A stretch of 64,000 bases of DNA from Ziziphus jujuba (GCF_031755915.1 NC_083379.1:20036001-20100000); one strand, 5' to 3'. Shown: positions 1-11,711, counted from the first letter of the stretch. A program made the numbers and translations. The notes: generated from the letters alone by a model not told the origin.

Positions 1-609
1 ATATGATCCAATTGAGGCAAACTACTCTGGTAATTGTATTGATTATTGGAGAATAAAATAATCACAAGATTCAATTGCCTTAGTAATCAAAGCACTTTAA
101 AAAATAAAATTTCAACTAAGAACGACTAAGAATAATAGACTAGTGAAAGCAATTTCTAAAAAAATAATAAACTAAATAGTCTAGAGTCTTGTAGTTGTAT
201 GTGGAGAGGTCTGTTCAATGAGCAAATAGAGCTTTAATACATAGGCAAGAAGCTTTTCCATATGCTTGTTGTATTTTCAATCTGGGACTTCTCACTTTGC
301 ATTTATTCTTGTGACTATTCAAAACTTTTCACTTCTAAACCATGTGGGACTAAGCATTCTTCTCCAATATCTAACCATTTTTTATCTAGTAACTAAAATA
401 ATATTTGGATAATCAAATATTAAATTAATCAAAAAAATCCAAATTAAATAATGGTCCAAGCATTGCCTCACGTACTTTGTAATTTTGTTGTGGAATGTAA
501 AAATTACAAAGCAATATTTAACTAGCTCCTTATTCTTGATCTTGTAACTTTGTAAGATTCCTTAAGTCTAAATTACCATGCACTGAATATATTCGTTGTC
601 CTAACTAGT
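1..609. other. AT-rich stretch, no gene recognised
   Basis: No convincing coding frame on either strand. On the minus strand this lies directly downstream of the gypsy integrase remnant at 610-858, so it could hold that element's 3' end and LTR. No LTR terminus, polypurine tract or target duplication could be identified here, and the window edge cuts it off. Confidence 0.4.
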
Positions 610-858
610 CGGATAGAATTTCTGTCTTTGATGCTTTATGGGCTTCCTAAATAGTCGGATATAATTTCTTTAAGAAGCGGTCGTCGATTTGGCTGGAATG
701 CTTTGTATCATCAATGTCCTGAAGTTGATACGCCCTCTTCCCTAATATTTTACTGATAGTGAAATGCCCTTCCCAAGTAGGAGATCATTTGACATATTTT
801 GGATCCTCGGAACAAATTGGCTGGATTACTTTTCACACCAAGTCTCCTTCACCGAAGT
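610..858 (-). pseudogene. Ty3/gypsy integrase C-terminal remnant (distal part)
   Basis: Reading the minus strand, this piece encodes the C-terminal tail of a gypsy-type integrase. It shows GEGDLV near the insertion point, then PTWEGHFTISKILG, AYQLQDIDDTKHSS and a final RFLKKLYP. This is the usual order at the end of plant gypsy pol (DLVW, WEGP, AY.L, LKKYYP). In-frame stops show decay, including TGA where Trp is expected after GEGDLV. The frame continues without shift from the block at 4424-4768 once the intervening 3560-bp insert and one CTTTG copy are removed, so both blocks belong to one old element. Confidence 0.75.
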
Positions 859-1280
859 CTTTGTGTCTGGACCCATCTAGAATCCCTTCTCAGAATCCTA
901 GATAAGCCCTAATCCTACGAAAAATCCTACTGGACCATCCTATGGAAAATCCGCCAGCATCTCCCTTAAGGATTGAATATGCTCCAAAAATTTCCTGCAC
1001 GAAAACACACTTCTGTATAGTATCACCTTATTCCTCCCACCTTACTACAAGTAATTTCACAATTGACAACACTTCAATAACAAAATATAAATACAGATGC
1101 ATATATTTTGTTATAATTTAATAAACACTAAATACCTTTAATTATTTACATCCGCCCACACCACTCACTTAGTACCATACTACATTTCAATATTGTTTTA
1201 CAAACGTACTAATACATAATGTAGGTAAGAGGGTAATCAAATAACAAGAATAATAGTAATATTAATAACAATAATAGTCC

Positions 1281-1381
1281 AACTTACCCAAAGGCTTCCA
1301 CACTTGTCCGAAGGCTATTATATTTGCTCGAAGGCTTTCATACCTACCCAAAGGCTTACATACTTGCCCAAGGTCTATCAT
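1281..1381. repeat. Five imperfect ~21-bp tandem repeats
   Basis: About five diverged copies of a unit built around CTTGCCCAAAGGCTTNCATA follow one another, bounded by AT-rich TAA-type low-complexity DNA on both sides. The array lies inside the 3560-bp solo LTR. The variable part of each unit is the last few bases. No function can be assigned. Confidence 0.7.
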
Positions 1382-2003
1382 ATAATAATAATAAATGTTA
1401 ATGACAATAACAATAAAAAAATCGTAAGAAATAATAATTAATACAATAATAATTATAAGCAAAATAATGACAATAAATAACAACAATTAATAATAATAAT
1501 AATAATATAATAATAACATTAATAAAAATAATAATAACAAAATAATAATAATAATAATAATAATAATAATCACAATAATAATATTAATAACAATAACAAT
1601 ATTAATGAGTCATTAATGACAAATAAAAATAATTTCATAACGATTAATGATCTTAATAATAATAATAAAAATTAGAATAACAACAACAAATAAGGATAAT
1701 AATAATAGGAAATCGAAATCATAAATAGAGAAAATCAAATCAAATTTTAAAAGTATAAATATGCTATAAAATATGCACACTCATAGCAAAGACATAAACG
1801 ATACCATATAGCATGTTAATATGCGGTCCCTTAATATCAGCTGTAGCCGGTATCCTACTACCAATATAGTCAGGATAGTTGCCTACAATGGCCATCCGTC
1901 CCTCTAGACTAGTACGCAACAAAGTCACGAGGCTAAGCTACTCACGGACCTTAACGGATCATTGCCCCCGTACGATGTGGTATATGCAAACATAACATAG
2001 TAT

Positions 2004-2035
2004 ATCTATATATATATATATATGTATTTATATAC

Positions 2036-2088
<53 letters not shown>
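2004..2088. repeat. (TA)n microsatellite
   Basis: An almost pure alternating TA tract with a few interruptions (TATGTATTTATATACATA in the middle), inside the solo LTR. Apparent reading frames through it are low-complexity artefacts. Confidence 0.9.
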
Positions 2089-2251
2089 GAAAAGGATACT
2101 TGATGCACCAAATGATATACCAATGGTGCCAGACAATATTCGGCATCCCAAGTACTTCCTGACAGAGAGGTTAAAGAAAGAAACCTGTAACCGGTTACTT
2201 TGGTGTCCCACAGTACTTAATGCTTATAACTGCCATGGCTAAGCAGTCATC

Positions 2252-2551
2252 CTTTGACCGTGAGGGTGGCTTATGCTCATTGTGCACTATACCATACCTC
2301 ATATCCATAGCTCCTACAGGATGGCCATATATATATGCATACTAATCCAGAATGACAGTCATTCTGCGGCCAAGGGGGAGATGGCTTGTACTTGCTCCAT
2401 ATTATACTTGCCTACCCTCACAGAGACGACTCTGAATATACCTTACGCGCTTATCCATAACAGCCTCCTGCGGTCAAGAAAGGAGGTGGCTAATGCTCAC
2501 TGTGCAATATACTTACCAGCCTTCAAGTTCATAGCACCCATAGGATAGCCA
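2252..2551. repeat. Three diverged ~80-bp repeats within the LTR
   Basis: Blocks near 2252, 2365 and 2473 share a purine-rich head (GGTGGCT or GATGGCT), then GCTCATTGTGCA-like and CCATATTATAC/CTATACC-like segments. The first and third end in a CATAGC...AGGATGGCCAT-like segment. The first and third copies are closest; the middle one is more diverged. They lie in the relatively GC-rich part of the solo LTR. Confidence 0.5.
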
Positions 2552-3722
2552 TAATAAACAACTATGTACAAGATAGTCATACAAACTTGCGAGCTATCAT
2601 ATAGTATAAAACACTAATATTGTACTGTTTGATGCATCTAAAAACTACAAATTTTATAATATTGTAAAATTTAAATTTTGATAAAATACAATCAAATTTG
2701 TGCACTTTTACCAAATCCATAAAATTTCATATTCTCTTTTAAACCATCATCACAAATCCATCAATTTATATATTTCAATTTCTACTATCATAAAACTAAA
2801 TCCATGAATAACTAAATAATTAAATGCATAAATATATTTTTGATCATAGTAATTTAATATAATTATTTTCTCAAATCTTCAAAATCAATTTATACCAAAA
2901 ATTTCATTAAAACCACATAAAATTTCATATATAATTAAATACATAAGAATACATTTATTATACGTTATAAGCTCAACAATAAAATTAACAATAATTTAAC
3001 AACAGTTTAAAATTACAGTTCCTTTAATTTCGAAGATTTAAATTCAATGCCATACATATTTAATTCAACATAAATTTGGCATCATAAATTTAAATAACAA
3101 ATTTATTTAAATATTAAACACATACATTTTTTAATTTTTCACATTTAATATAATAGTTTATTCAAAAATTGCATCTTTTTAAGTACACCACCATAATTCG
3201 CAAATAAGGTACTAGTGGAAAGCTAAAGAGATGAGAAATTTGTTACTAACCTCCATTAGTCTCAATTTAGTCAATGGTGGCCAAAAAATGGTCAGAAAGT
3301 TTCGGGCAAACTTTCCCTCCATGTATCTCACAAACCGTTTAGAATTTGGACGAATGGAAGCCATTTTTGAGATCAAAGGGTTCAAAATAAAGAGGATAGG
3401 GTATGAAATTAGGTTGGATCAGCCGGAAAACGATGAAATCGCTGGAAAAACAAAGCCCACCGCTACCGGCTTTGCTAGCCTGCCTGGGTGCATCGCCAGC
3501 CGGACAACCGCGAAACTTGGTGGTCGAGCTCATCGACGACTAGGCTTTGTCTGTGGCCGGTTTGTGTGACAAGAGGTGGTCGGAAATTTATCAATTCCGA
3601 CCAACCCTTGTAGAGAGAGAGAGAGGGAGAAGAGAGAGAGAGAGAGAGAAATTGTTTTGGGAGAGGGGAAGAGAGAGTGGCACGTGAGGGAGAGGGAGGG
3701 GAAAAGAAAAGGAAAAAAAAAG

Positions 3723-3932
3723 AAAAAGAAAAAGAAAAGAAAAAGAGAGAGAGTGTGTGAAATATAAAAATTTATTTTTATTAATATTTTAAATAATAAT
3801 TTTATTATTATTAATTTATGGTGACACGAAAAGAAAAGAAGAAGAGAGAGAGAGAGAGAATAAAATATAAAAAAATGTACTTTTATCAATATTTTAAATA
3901 ATAATTTTATTATTATTAATTTATGGTGACAC
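3723..3932. repeat. 105-bp tandem duplication next to GA-rich tracts
   Basis: Two copies, ending at 3827 and 3932, share a GA-rich head (AGAGAGAGAGAG), then AATATAAAAA, a TTTTATTATTATTAATTTAT core and the identical end GGTGACAC. The period is 105 bp. A longer GA-rich stretch (about 3612-3760) precedes them. All of this lies inside the solo LTR, near its minus-strand start. Confidence 0.75.
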
Positions 3933-4423
3933 ATGGCACCATCGGTTGGTGACATGTTGCAATTGGCACCATGTAGCACCCATCAGGACTCTTTTAAATA
4001 TTTCACTATCCAGTAAAATTAATCTAAAAAAAATTAAGCACAATTTTATAGACCCGTAACTTTTTAAACATACATCCAAATTAAACGTGCCACTAGTCTA
4101 TAAATTCTTATTGATGAGCACTACCACATAGTACAAGATTCAACGTCAAAATCCATATAAATAAAAAACCAATTATAGGCTCACCGATCAATCCGGATTG
4201 TATCTTGTTTTGACCATAATATGCTATTCTTAGATCCGATTTTGGCATACTACTAGTTTATAAACTCGTATCGACGAGTACTTTGCCATGATACTTGATC
4301 AACATGAAATTCCCCTCATAATTAAAGTCAACCATGGAATCCACTTGATCAATCCTAGTCAACCTTGATCAAACTAAGTCAAAAATTCAAATTTGGGACA
4401 ATTTGTCAAGTTGAGGTGTTACA

Positions 4424-4768
4424 CTTTGAATCGTACCCTTTTGTTATAGGCCCTTACCACAGCTTTCTTCTGCATCTAGAGATGATCCAGCATAGCCAAT
4501 CTCACTTTTTCCAAGTATTCTATCTCTTGCATCATGGCTTGACTGTATTCGGCTGGACCAATATTATGTTGTTGAGCAATTCGTAAAGACCTCACATGTA
4601 CTTCCATGTGTAGAACAGCATCGTGAGTGCGAAAGGTATTGTACCAGTGTCAGATTTCTTTGGTGTTCAATAGGCTCACAAAGTTTCAGATAACCAGTTA
4701 TGCCTATCCCTTGGATTATCATCCACCATTTTCTCTACCATTTTTTCTAGGATGCCTTTTAAGATTTT
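4424..4768 (-). pseudogene. Ty3/gypsy integrase remnant (proximal part)
   Basis: On the minus strand the block encodes MVDDNPRDRHNWLSETL, a short degenerate stretch, HDAVLHMEV, and then AMLDHL and AYNKRVRF just before the insertion point. This is the DDE-to-C-terminus transition of plant gypsy integrases (NPR.WH..LSE.LWAYR; HDAVLPMEV; AYNK.V). Stops and at least one frame change show it is dead. The upstream end stops at a run of about 23 T at 4770-4792, beyond which nothing homologous is visible. It continues into 610-858 across the solo LTR. Confidence 0.75.
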
Positions 4769-5420
4769 CTTTTTTTTTTTTTTTTTTTTTTTTGTGAATG
4801 ATTAATAGTATAGGGTTATCATTTATCAAAGGTACTTAAAAATCAAAAACCATCTAATTTCGGCCAAAAAAAAAAAAACTATATTTCTAACAACCCTTTA
4901 AAAGAAATAAAATAAAATAAATAATTTAATAAAATATTCAATACCTAAAAATTTTATTTTTGGTAATTATCCAATAATAAATTATATCTATACAATTATC
5001 TGACTATATATATATAACCTACTTCTAATCGACATCATCCAAATTTTATTTTCTTTTTCTTTTCTTTTTTTAATTTTGGAAGAATTTTAATTTTATACTT
5101 GTCCTGAATTATTTTTTACAACATAATATGACCTCGCGGTTATGTATATTCATGTCTTCTTACATCATATTATGGCAAACTTGAACACTTGGTATATATA
5201 ACACCAAACCCTCCAAACACTTGTATATATAACCCCAAACCCTCCAAACCTTCAAGGGATTTGCTGCAAAATTATTGTACATACATTTTATATTAGAAAT
5301 GAGTTCAATGATAGCTAGAATTGTTGTTAAACCTCTTGCACTGTGTAACAATGTGTGTGTGTATATATATCATAGGAAAAAGTAAATGGCATATAGTTTC
5401 CATATGACCATCATTAGAAT
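4769..5420. other. Intergenic, AT-rich; F-box gene 3' side
   Basis: Contains a poly(T) run at 4770-4792, poly(A) at about 4866-4879 and short TA repeats. The last few hundred bases should hold the 3' UTR of the minus-strand F-box gene that ends at 5421. No other gene was seen. Confidence 0.5.
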
Positions 5421-7346
5421 TTAGAACCAAATCTTTGACTGTTTAGGATGAAAAGAACTTCTGTCATTGAAATGCTCATATATAACTATCTTGGCATTTG
5501 GAGATACTTTCCAAGACAGAAAAAGGCTGTTGTAAATGGGAATTTCTGGAGGATTAATGGTTGTGACACGCCCATTTCTTGGAAACACTAAAACTAAAGT
5601 TTTCAACAATAATGCCTTGCCTAGAAAATACCTCACCAATTCCAGTTCATGTTTTTGAAACTTAAAACCTTTCACTTTGATGAATTTCAAGCAATAGAAA
5701 AAGGCGGAATACTTGTCCAGCAATTGCTTTTGATGTAATTCCCAATAAAGTCCGCATTCAAAAGAAAACTCATTAAGCTGCAAATATACATAAAAATTAT
5801 ATTAATTAACTAGTAGTTCAGAGAAAGTCAATATTGATTAGAAGCAAATTCATTAAGCTGCAGATTGCAAGAATACATAAAATAAATAAAAAGCATATTA
5901 ATTTAATTAGTGGTAAATTTGAGACAGAAAATCAATATTGATTAGAAGCTTTAACTTGTATATATATATTCAGAACACTCACATCGATAAATAGTTTCTC
6001 TATGCGGGGGCATTTTGCAAGAAAAGAAGCAATATCACATAGATTGCAATAGCTTGCACCTTCCATGAACAACTGAAATTCCTTTAAATTCCAAAAGCAG
6101 TAGTGTAAGTCTCTGAAAACCCCTTCTCGAATCCTCGTGGTTAAACCCTAACCAAAATCACAAAGAAGACAACCAAGGAGGATTAAAAAAAAAAAAAAAA
6201 AACAATTATTTATATATATATATATATATATAAATATATTTTTATTTTGCTGCACTCAGCTTGTGCTAGGCGTAGGCAATCTCTCTAGACTCATAATTTT
6301 CAAAAATTTTATAATTGGGCGTCAATCAGGCAATATAATTAGAGAACATATATAAATACCTCAAGAAATGTACTAGTTGTAGTGAAGAGAGTGATACGAG
6401 AAATATCAGAAACAAGATTTTCGACTTGGGAAGACCGTATAAACCCTTTAGAGGGAGTGAAATTCAACATCACATCTTTCAATTGGGAGGGATTAGCAAC
6501 CTTGAGGTCACGAACAGGTCCATGATAATAAAGCGATTGAAGAGTTGGGGAATCTATATCAATTTTAAACATGTCAAAACAATTACCAACTTTCAAAACC
6601 TTGAATCTTTTCAAAGTCCCAGCGAGAACCTTCAATTCACGAATCCCATCGCACTGTGTGAGGTCCAAAGTCTCAAGCAGAGCACAATGTTGAATCAGAG
6701 TTTCGATGAGCGTTTGGTTGAGATCGACCTTCCTCAAAATCACGGTGCTCAACAAGCGCAAACCTTTCAGCTGCGTCGGAAAATTTATCACACAGTACCA
6801 GAGCTTCAAGATTCTCACGGACTCAACGTCCAGGAAATTCCAAGGAAGATTGAAAGGATCTCTGGCTTGTAGAAAATCAAGATCCAGCTCCTCCACGCCT
6901 TTCTCTGTGGATTTCTTGATCCAGTTAAGGACCATGAATTCCGACCCGGTGGGATCGAAATACAATCGCAAGCACTGGATCTTGGAACCCGTATGGGAAT
7001 CGAAGACGCGGTTGACTATGGAGATGAAATCATGCCGGGAAAGTGGCCTGGCGAAATCTCTGTCGAAAAGCAATTTCCGACTGAAAAGCCAGGAGGTTTT
7101 GAATCTTTTGGATACAACGCCGATCTTTACACCATGTTTGATGGGCAAAAAGGAGAAAATATTTTCGATGATATCGTCGGGAAGATTGAAGGAATTACGG
7201 TTATTAGCACCATTAATCAGGTCGGTAGCGGCGCGAAGAATGTGAGGGAGGTTGTGAGGTTGAAGAAGCCTCCTGGTTCTCTTCTGTGGTGGCTGAATTG
7301 GCAGTGCTATTTGGCTACTCATCTTATTTTGTGAAGAAGCAGCCAT
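5421..7346 (-). CDS. F-box / LRR / FBD-type protein
   Basis: A predicted substrate adaptor of an SCF (Skp1-cullin-F-box) ubiquitin ligase; the substrate is unknown. Coding exons on the minus strand are 7346-6360, 6147-5983 and 5777-5421 (329 + 55 + 118 codons plus stop, 502 aa), all phase 0 with GT-AG introns. The exon 2 acceptor at 6148 was chosen because it restores GLTTRIREG before the next LRR. The F-box lies at about residues 53-90 (LPDDIIENIFSFLP, then VSKRFKTSW). LRR-like repeats follow (LETLDLTQC, LKRFKVLKVGNC, DSPTLQSLYYHG), then a CPRIEKLFID segment and an FBD-like C-terminus. This layout is typical of the large, fast-evolving plant F-box/FBD/LRR family. The start is the first ATG of the open frame. 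Several open frames on the opposite strand of exon 1 are shadows. Confidence 0.9.
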
Positions 7347-7651
7347 TGAAATTAAAAAGAAGAAGATTAATTATTTTTTTTTTTTTTTTCTTTCATGAAT
7401 CTTGCACGGAAAGTGATGGAAAATCCACGGGAAAAAAATATGATAACTTTGAATTAATAATATAAGATGAGAAGATTTAGGAGGCTTTAGGGTTTTAATG
7501 GCTGCTTTCATTATTATTTTGATTCTGATTTTATTATTATTATTTTTTTAAATGGAGCTTTTGTTGAGAAATTTCAGCTTTTTGGCTGGTTTTTCCCTTT
7601 TCTGGCAAAATCTCTGGACTTTAAATTCAACAGCTAAGCTAGCTCAGGTAT
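7347..7651 (-). promoter_or_regulatory. Proximal upstream region of the F-box gene
   Basis: Sequence directly upstream of the minus-strand F-box start, containing a T-run (7373-7390) and AT-rich DNA. It must include the 5' UTR and core promoter, but no TATA box or start site can be fixed from sequence alone. Confidence 0.4.
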
Positions 7652-7760
7652 AAAACAGTGACGTGGCAACGGTGTTTGACTAGGATACCGGATCAACAGG
7701 CAAAGAAGTGACGTGGCAATGGTGTTTGACTAGGATACCGGGTCAACAGGTAAAGCAGTG
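7652..7760. repeat. 50-bp tandem repeat with ACGTGGC and TTGAC motifs
   Basis: Two full copies (7652-7701 and 7702-7751) and a 9-bp third start, period 50. Each copy contains TGACGTGGC (7659-7667, 7709-7717), matching the ABRE/G-box core ACGTGGC, and GTTTGAC, which holds the W-box core TTGAC (7676-7680, 7726-7730). The array lies about 305-415 bp upstream of the F-box ATG. Family knowledge links ABRE cores to bZIP factors and TTGAC to WRKY factors; a role here is inference. Confidence 0.75.
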
Positions 7761-10700
7761 AGCCTCGGAAGGCATGCGAAGAGCATAAAACGGCGTCGTA
7801 ATTACAGGTTTGGTGGTTAACAGTGACCGGTGAAGTTTGCCTTTTGAAGGAAAGGAATTCCCTCTTTTTTTTTCTTTTATTTTTTTTCTTGCATGGAAGC
7901 TGAGTTGGATAGTAAATGTTAATATATATATATTTTTAATGTGTAAAAAGTGATTTGGATACTCATTAAATTTTAGAATATTAATAAAAGCTTTTTTGGT
8001 TGAACTTTAATTTTATTTTTTTAATAGAAACTTTAATTTGATTTGTTAGAACGTTATCTGGTTAGGATGAGCCCCACTTTAAATGTTTTCCTCATTGATT
8101 TGGTGTCGTTTATGTAGATATCCACTGAAAATCAGTATTCTTATAATAATTATTGTTAATTTTGGTACCTAACTTAATTACTTATTTGTTTGCATAGTGT
8201 TAAAGTTTTTGCATTTATTCTCAAAACATTTTTATATACCAGTAAGGATGTAATTGATTGAAAAATTAAAAATTATGCAATTGATCAAGGTTTGATTTTT
8301 CGATGAACTTGTAAGTATTAAAAATTTTTTGTTATTAAAAAGCATTTAAAGAAATTTTCTTATTTTTTTGCAATAAATAAATTTCTATCTTAATATTTGT
8401 CTAAATTTGTTTAGTTCTGTAATTACATGGGTCCATCGTCCAAGTGGTGATGAGTAATATATTCTTAGCAATTAGATTAGTCTTATCCAAAAATGCAAAA
8501 TGTATAATTTCATAAAATTTTATTAAGTTCCACACCATAAGAAATTGTATCAATTATATATTTAAGTATATTATTGATAATAAACTAATAGTATCTTAGC
8601 AAAAAAGAATAAAAAAAAAAGATAATAAACTAATAGTATTATATATTTCAGTATATTATCGATAATAAACTAGTGGTATTGTTGATAATAAATCGATGGT
8701 AACTACACACTATAGCACAATTGTAAATTTATAGTGTTAAACAACTAATATCATATTTCACTAAATTTTTTTATTATGGATATGCATTTATACACAATTT
8801 GTATTATTGTTATTTTTTATATACGGTTGGATGAGAATATTTGATAGAGAAGATGGAATTTGTTAAAAAAAATTCATGAAAACACTCTCTGTTATTATAT
8901 AATTAACCTTGTAAATATTTTGCGATGGCCTTAATTTAAATATCATTATTATTTTGGCAATGGATTTATTTTTGAAAACAAATACAATGTACCTAAGTAC
9001 TGTACGAGTTGTCGAGTCTTTTTAGAAACAAGAGGAGTGACGATTATATTCACCAAAAGAAAAAAAAAAAAAAAAAAAAAAAAAGGGAAAAAAAGAGGAA
9101 TGATGATTATAAGACAGAAAATATAACCGATTTTTACCCAAAATATATTGTATTTATTTAGGATATATAATTTTTAAAAAGATTTATCGCACGAGAAAGT
9201 TTGCAGCTTGGCATGGTTCCCATGTTTTCATAGTGTTTAGCGGTAAGGGAACACCTACAAATGCTGCAAATATTGCAAGACAGAAGTCTCAATGGCTAAT
9301 GACACACTTATCGAAGGCGAACTTTCTGATTTATCATTTATACTTGTAAAATAATGTTCTTAAATTTTTCTCTTTCAAATATATATATATATATATAAAA
9401 TATCCAATGTTGGTAATTATTAATTAAAGATAAATATTATAAAATCATAATAATGACAGGACCACATATTGATAAGTGTTGTTATGTGCATGTACTAGTA
9501 ATCATGACCTTGCAAAGTTTGGACAATAGTTATAGATGTCTCTGGTAACCTCGTATCATAATGTATGTTTGAAAATAAATAATAATAGCATATACCATAT
9601 GGAGTAGAAACAATTATTATATTTTTTGATATTCATATATAGTTAACTATAAATTGTATTTCTAAAATTTCTTAGCTCAACAAGAGTCAAAGAAAAATAA
9701 ATAAATAAAATAATAATAATTTAAACAAAATGTTAAGAGTACATTTGGATGAGTTAAGTTCAGAAATTTTTTTCCTTCAAAGTTCAAAAGTTCAAAAATG
9801 AAAATATGCTTTTTTCATAGAACAATAATATTGTAGGTGCTAAATTCTCCAAATCATGTAAATTAGGAAAGTCAATGCTTAGAGTCAAGTTTCTTGAGGA
9901 GTAAGAAAACCCAATGCCAAAATCTATAAATACCTTCTCATTCTCCATGACTAAGTACACACACAAATTTTATAGAAACCCTATAATTTGGCTTTGGCAT
10001 TCAAAGAGTACCATATAACTTAATCGTTGGAGTATCTTTAGCTGGCACTACATTAGTGCCCTAGAAATCTTCACATTCTCTATGTTTTACATTTAACATT
10101 AGATTTTAGCTCATAACCCAATGGCTTATGGTGGTTTAAATTCATACATCAAAAGTTTGGCATGTCAAATAGGGTACTTTTATAAAAATTGTGTGATTTG
10201 TACTAGCAAAAGAACTATAAAAGAACCCGAGTTAGTTCAACAGTTGATGATACGATTTTTTGACCCCAAAGATGTTGACTCCATACAGTAATTGGCCTTC
10301 ACAACTCATACCAGCCAGTCCTGAAGCATAGATTTCGGCTCTGCAAATGGTTTGCTCAAACATGCAAGAGAAGATGAACTATATGGTCCAATTCATTGTT
10401 CAGGCAAATCAGTAATCAGAGGAGGCAAATCATATTAATCAGGAGCTAATAAGGTGACTGTTCCCAAACTTGTCTCAAGAATAAGACCAGACTCCTTATT
10501 CAATAAGCAGAGGAGACAAAAGGATTTGCCCTCGAACCATGTTGAGAGGAATCAGCGACCTGAATAATCTAATTAGTATGAACCCCTTGATAAAAGCCAT
10601 GTGGATATATCCTAGCATATGGATAATATCAATAAACAAACAAAGCAGCACTGATGATGAGCTCAACCTAGAGATCGTGAGTCGAGGAATATCCAAGTTT

Positions 10701-10929
10701 ATGTATAAAAGGCATCCTCAGGGAAGCTAGAAACATTTAAAAAGGAAAGAGACCAAGAGACTTATCCGTGACTGCTGAGAGACTAAGAGAATTTATGCAA
10801 TGAGAGGTAAAGCATTTGAAGAAAGAGGATCAACATACAAAGTACTTCTAAAAAAGTAAAGAAGAACCAAAAGTAAAAGCTATACCAGACAAGGCTTTAA
10901 TATGATTTTAATACTAAATTTTTTCAACA
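7761..10929. other. Long intergenic stretch without recognisable genes
   Basis: Mostly AT-rich unique-looking DNA. It holds short imperfect repeats of a GATAATAAACTA-type unit at about 8566-8690, a poly(A) run at 9059-9084 and a small TA tract near 9380. Positions 10240-10740 are less AT-rich and have interrupted plus-strand frames (RIRPDSLFN and RRQKDLPSNHVERNQRPE) that could come from an old retroelement gag, but I could not identify the family. Confidence 0.4.
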
Positions 10930-10934
10930 ATTAT

Positions 10935-11102
10935 TGTGAAGTCCCATATCGATTGGAAAGGGGAACGAAGCACGCCTTATAAGGTGGTGTGGATTCATTT
11001 CTCGTACGGCGTATTTTGACAAAACCTTGAAGGCTGGGTTATAAGAGAATTCTCCAGGTCCAAAGAGGACAATATCGGACGCGGATGGTCTAAGCTGTTA
11101 CA
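10935..11102 (+). mobile_element. 168-bp solo LTR-like element (TRIM-like)
   Basis: Starts TGTGAAGTCCCA and ends AAGCTGTTACA, with exact 5-bp flanking repeats ATTAT at 10930-10934 and 11103-11107. Inside are GGGGAACGAAGCACGCCTTA, TAAGGTGGTGTGG and AAAGAGGACAATATCGG. These match a short repeat I know as very common in eudicot genomes (GAACGAAGCAT...CCTTATAAG...GACAATATC...GCTGTTACA). TG...CA ends with a 5-bp duplication mark it as a retroviral-type insertion. It is more GC-rich than its surroundings and has no coding capacity. Confidence 0.8.
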
Positions 11103-11107
11103 ATTAT

Positions 11108-11711
11108 CCACATAAATGAATTTAAAAAAATGACTTAAAAAGAAACTTGAGTCCTAAAAATAAAACAAAAATACTCTAGTGGCAAAATCTTATAGTCAGA
11201 ACCTGCATAAATTAGGTGGGTATTGCTCTTTGAACTTTCTTTTATGAAAACATATTTACTGTACTACCTAATAATAAATGCAGTGTTCTTAAACCTTTCT
11301 ATCATTTGTGTAAACTATGATATACCTCACACAAAAATCGTTCCTGACACATTTCAGTTCTCACTGCTATTTTGGTTATGGCCATAAACATCTCTTTGGC
11401 TCTGCAAGAGTTTCTTCAAAATTGAGCCATTTACAATTCTTTTTCAAAGTGGTATCATTTCACTCTTACATAGTGATCTCCCATTTGAGAGTAATTTGCA
11501 TTACTCCACTCAATCTCCCTAATACATAGGAATCATTAAAAGTACAGTTCTACCTTATTTCCAACGGGCACCACTGTTACATCATAGATATGGACAAGAG
11601 AATAATTCCAGTATGATCTAGCTTAATCTTTATAATTTACTTGTCCATTTGAACCTTGATTTTGAGATCTATAATCAACTAGGTTAGGTATTCCTTGTAT
11701 GTATTTTCTAT
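11108..11711. other. Intergenic; possible 3' end of an old minus-strand copia
   Basis: No open gene. On the minus strand it lies just downstream of the copia RNase H tail at 11712-11797, so it may include that element's 3' UTR and LTR. No LTR ends were recognised. Confidence 0.35.

Larger units (their letters stand above)
864..4423 (-). mobile_element. Solo LTR (3560 bp), gypsy-type, inserted in older gypsy integrase
   Basis: The segment starts TGTCTGGACC and ends GGTGTTACA on the plus strand, giving the TG...CA termini of an LTR. Read on the minus strand it begins TGTAACACC, a start common to plant gypsy LTRs. It is flanked by identical 5-bp repeats CTTTG at 859-863 and 4424-4428. Removing the insert and one CTTTG restores the integrase frame of the surrounding remnant exactly. 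No gag or pol coding, primer site or second LTR copy is visible inside, so a solo LTR left by unequal recombination fits best. The large size suggests a Tekay/Del-type chromovirus family, which is inference. Confidence 0.85.

Noticed and set aside
3231..3569. 112-codon open frame on the plus strand
   Set aside because: Lies inside the solo LTR, overlaps an opposite-strand frame, has no domain resemblance and is open only because this patch is GC-rich.
6426..7334. Several plus-strand open frames of 113-179 codons
   Set aside because: They are antisense shadows of F-box exon 1, which has clear domain motifs, intact splice sites and a start codon.
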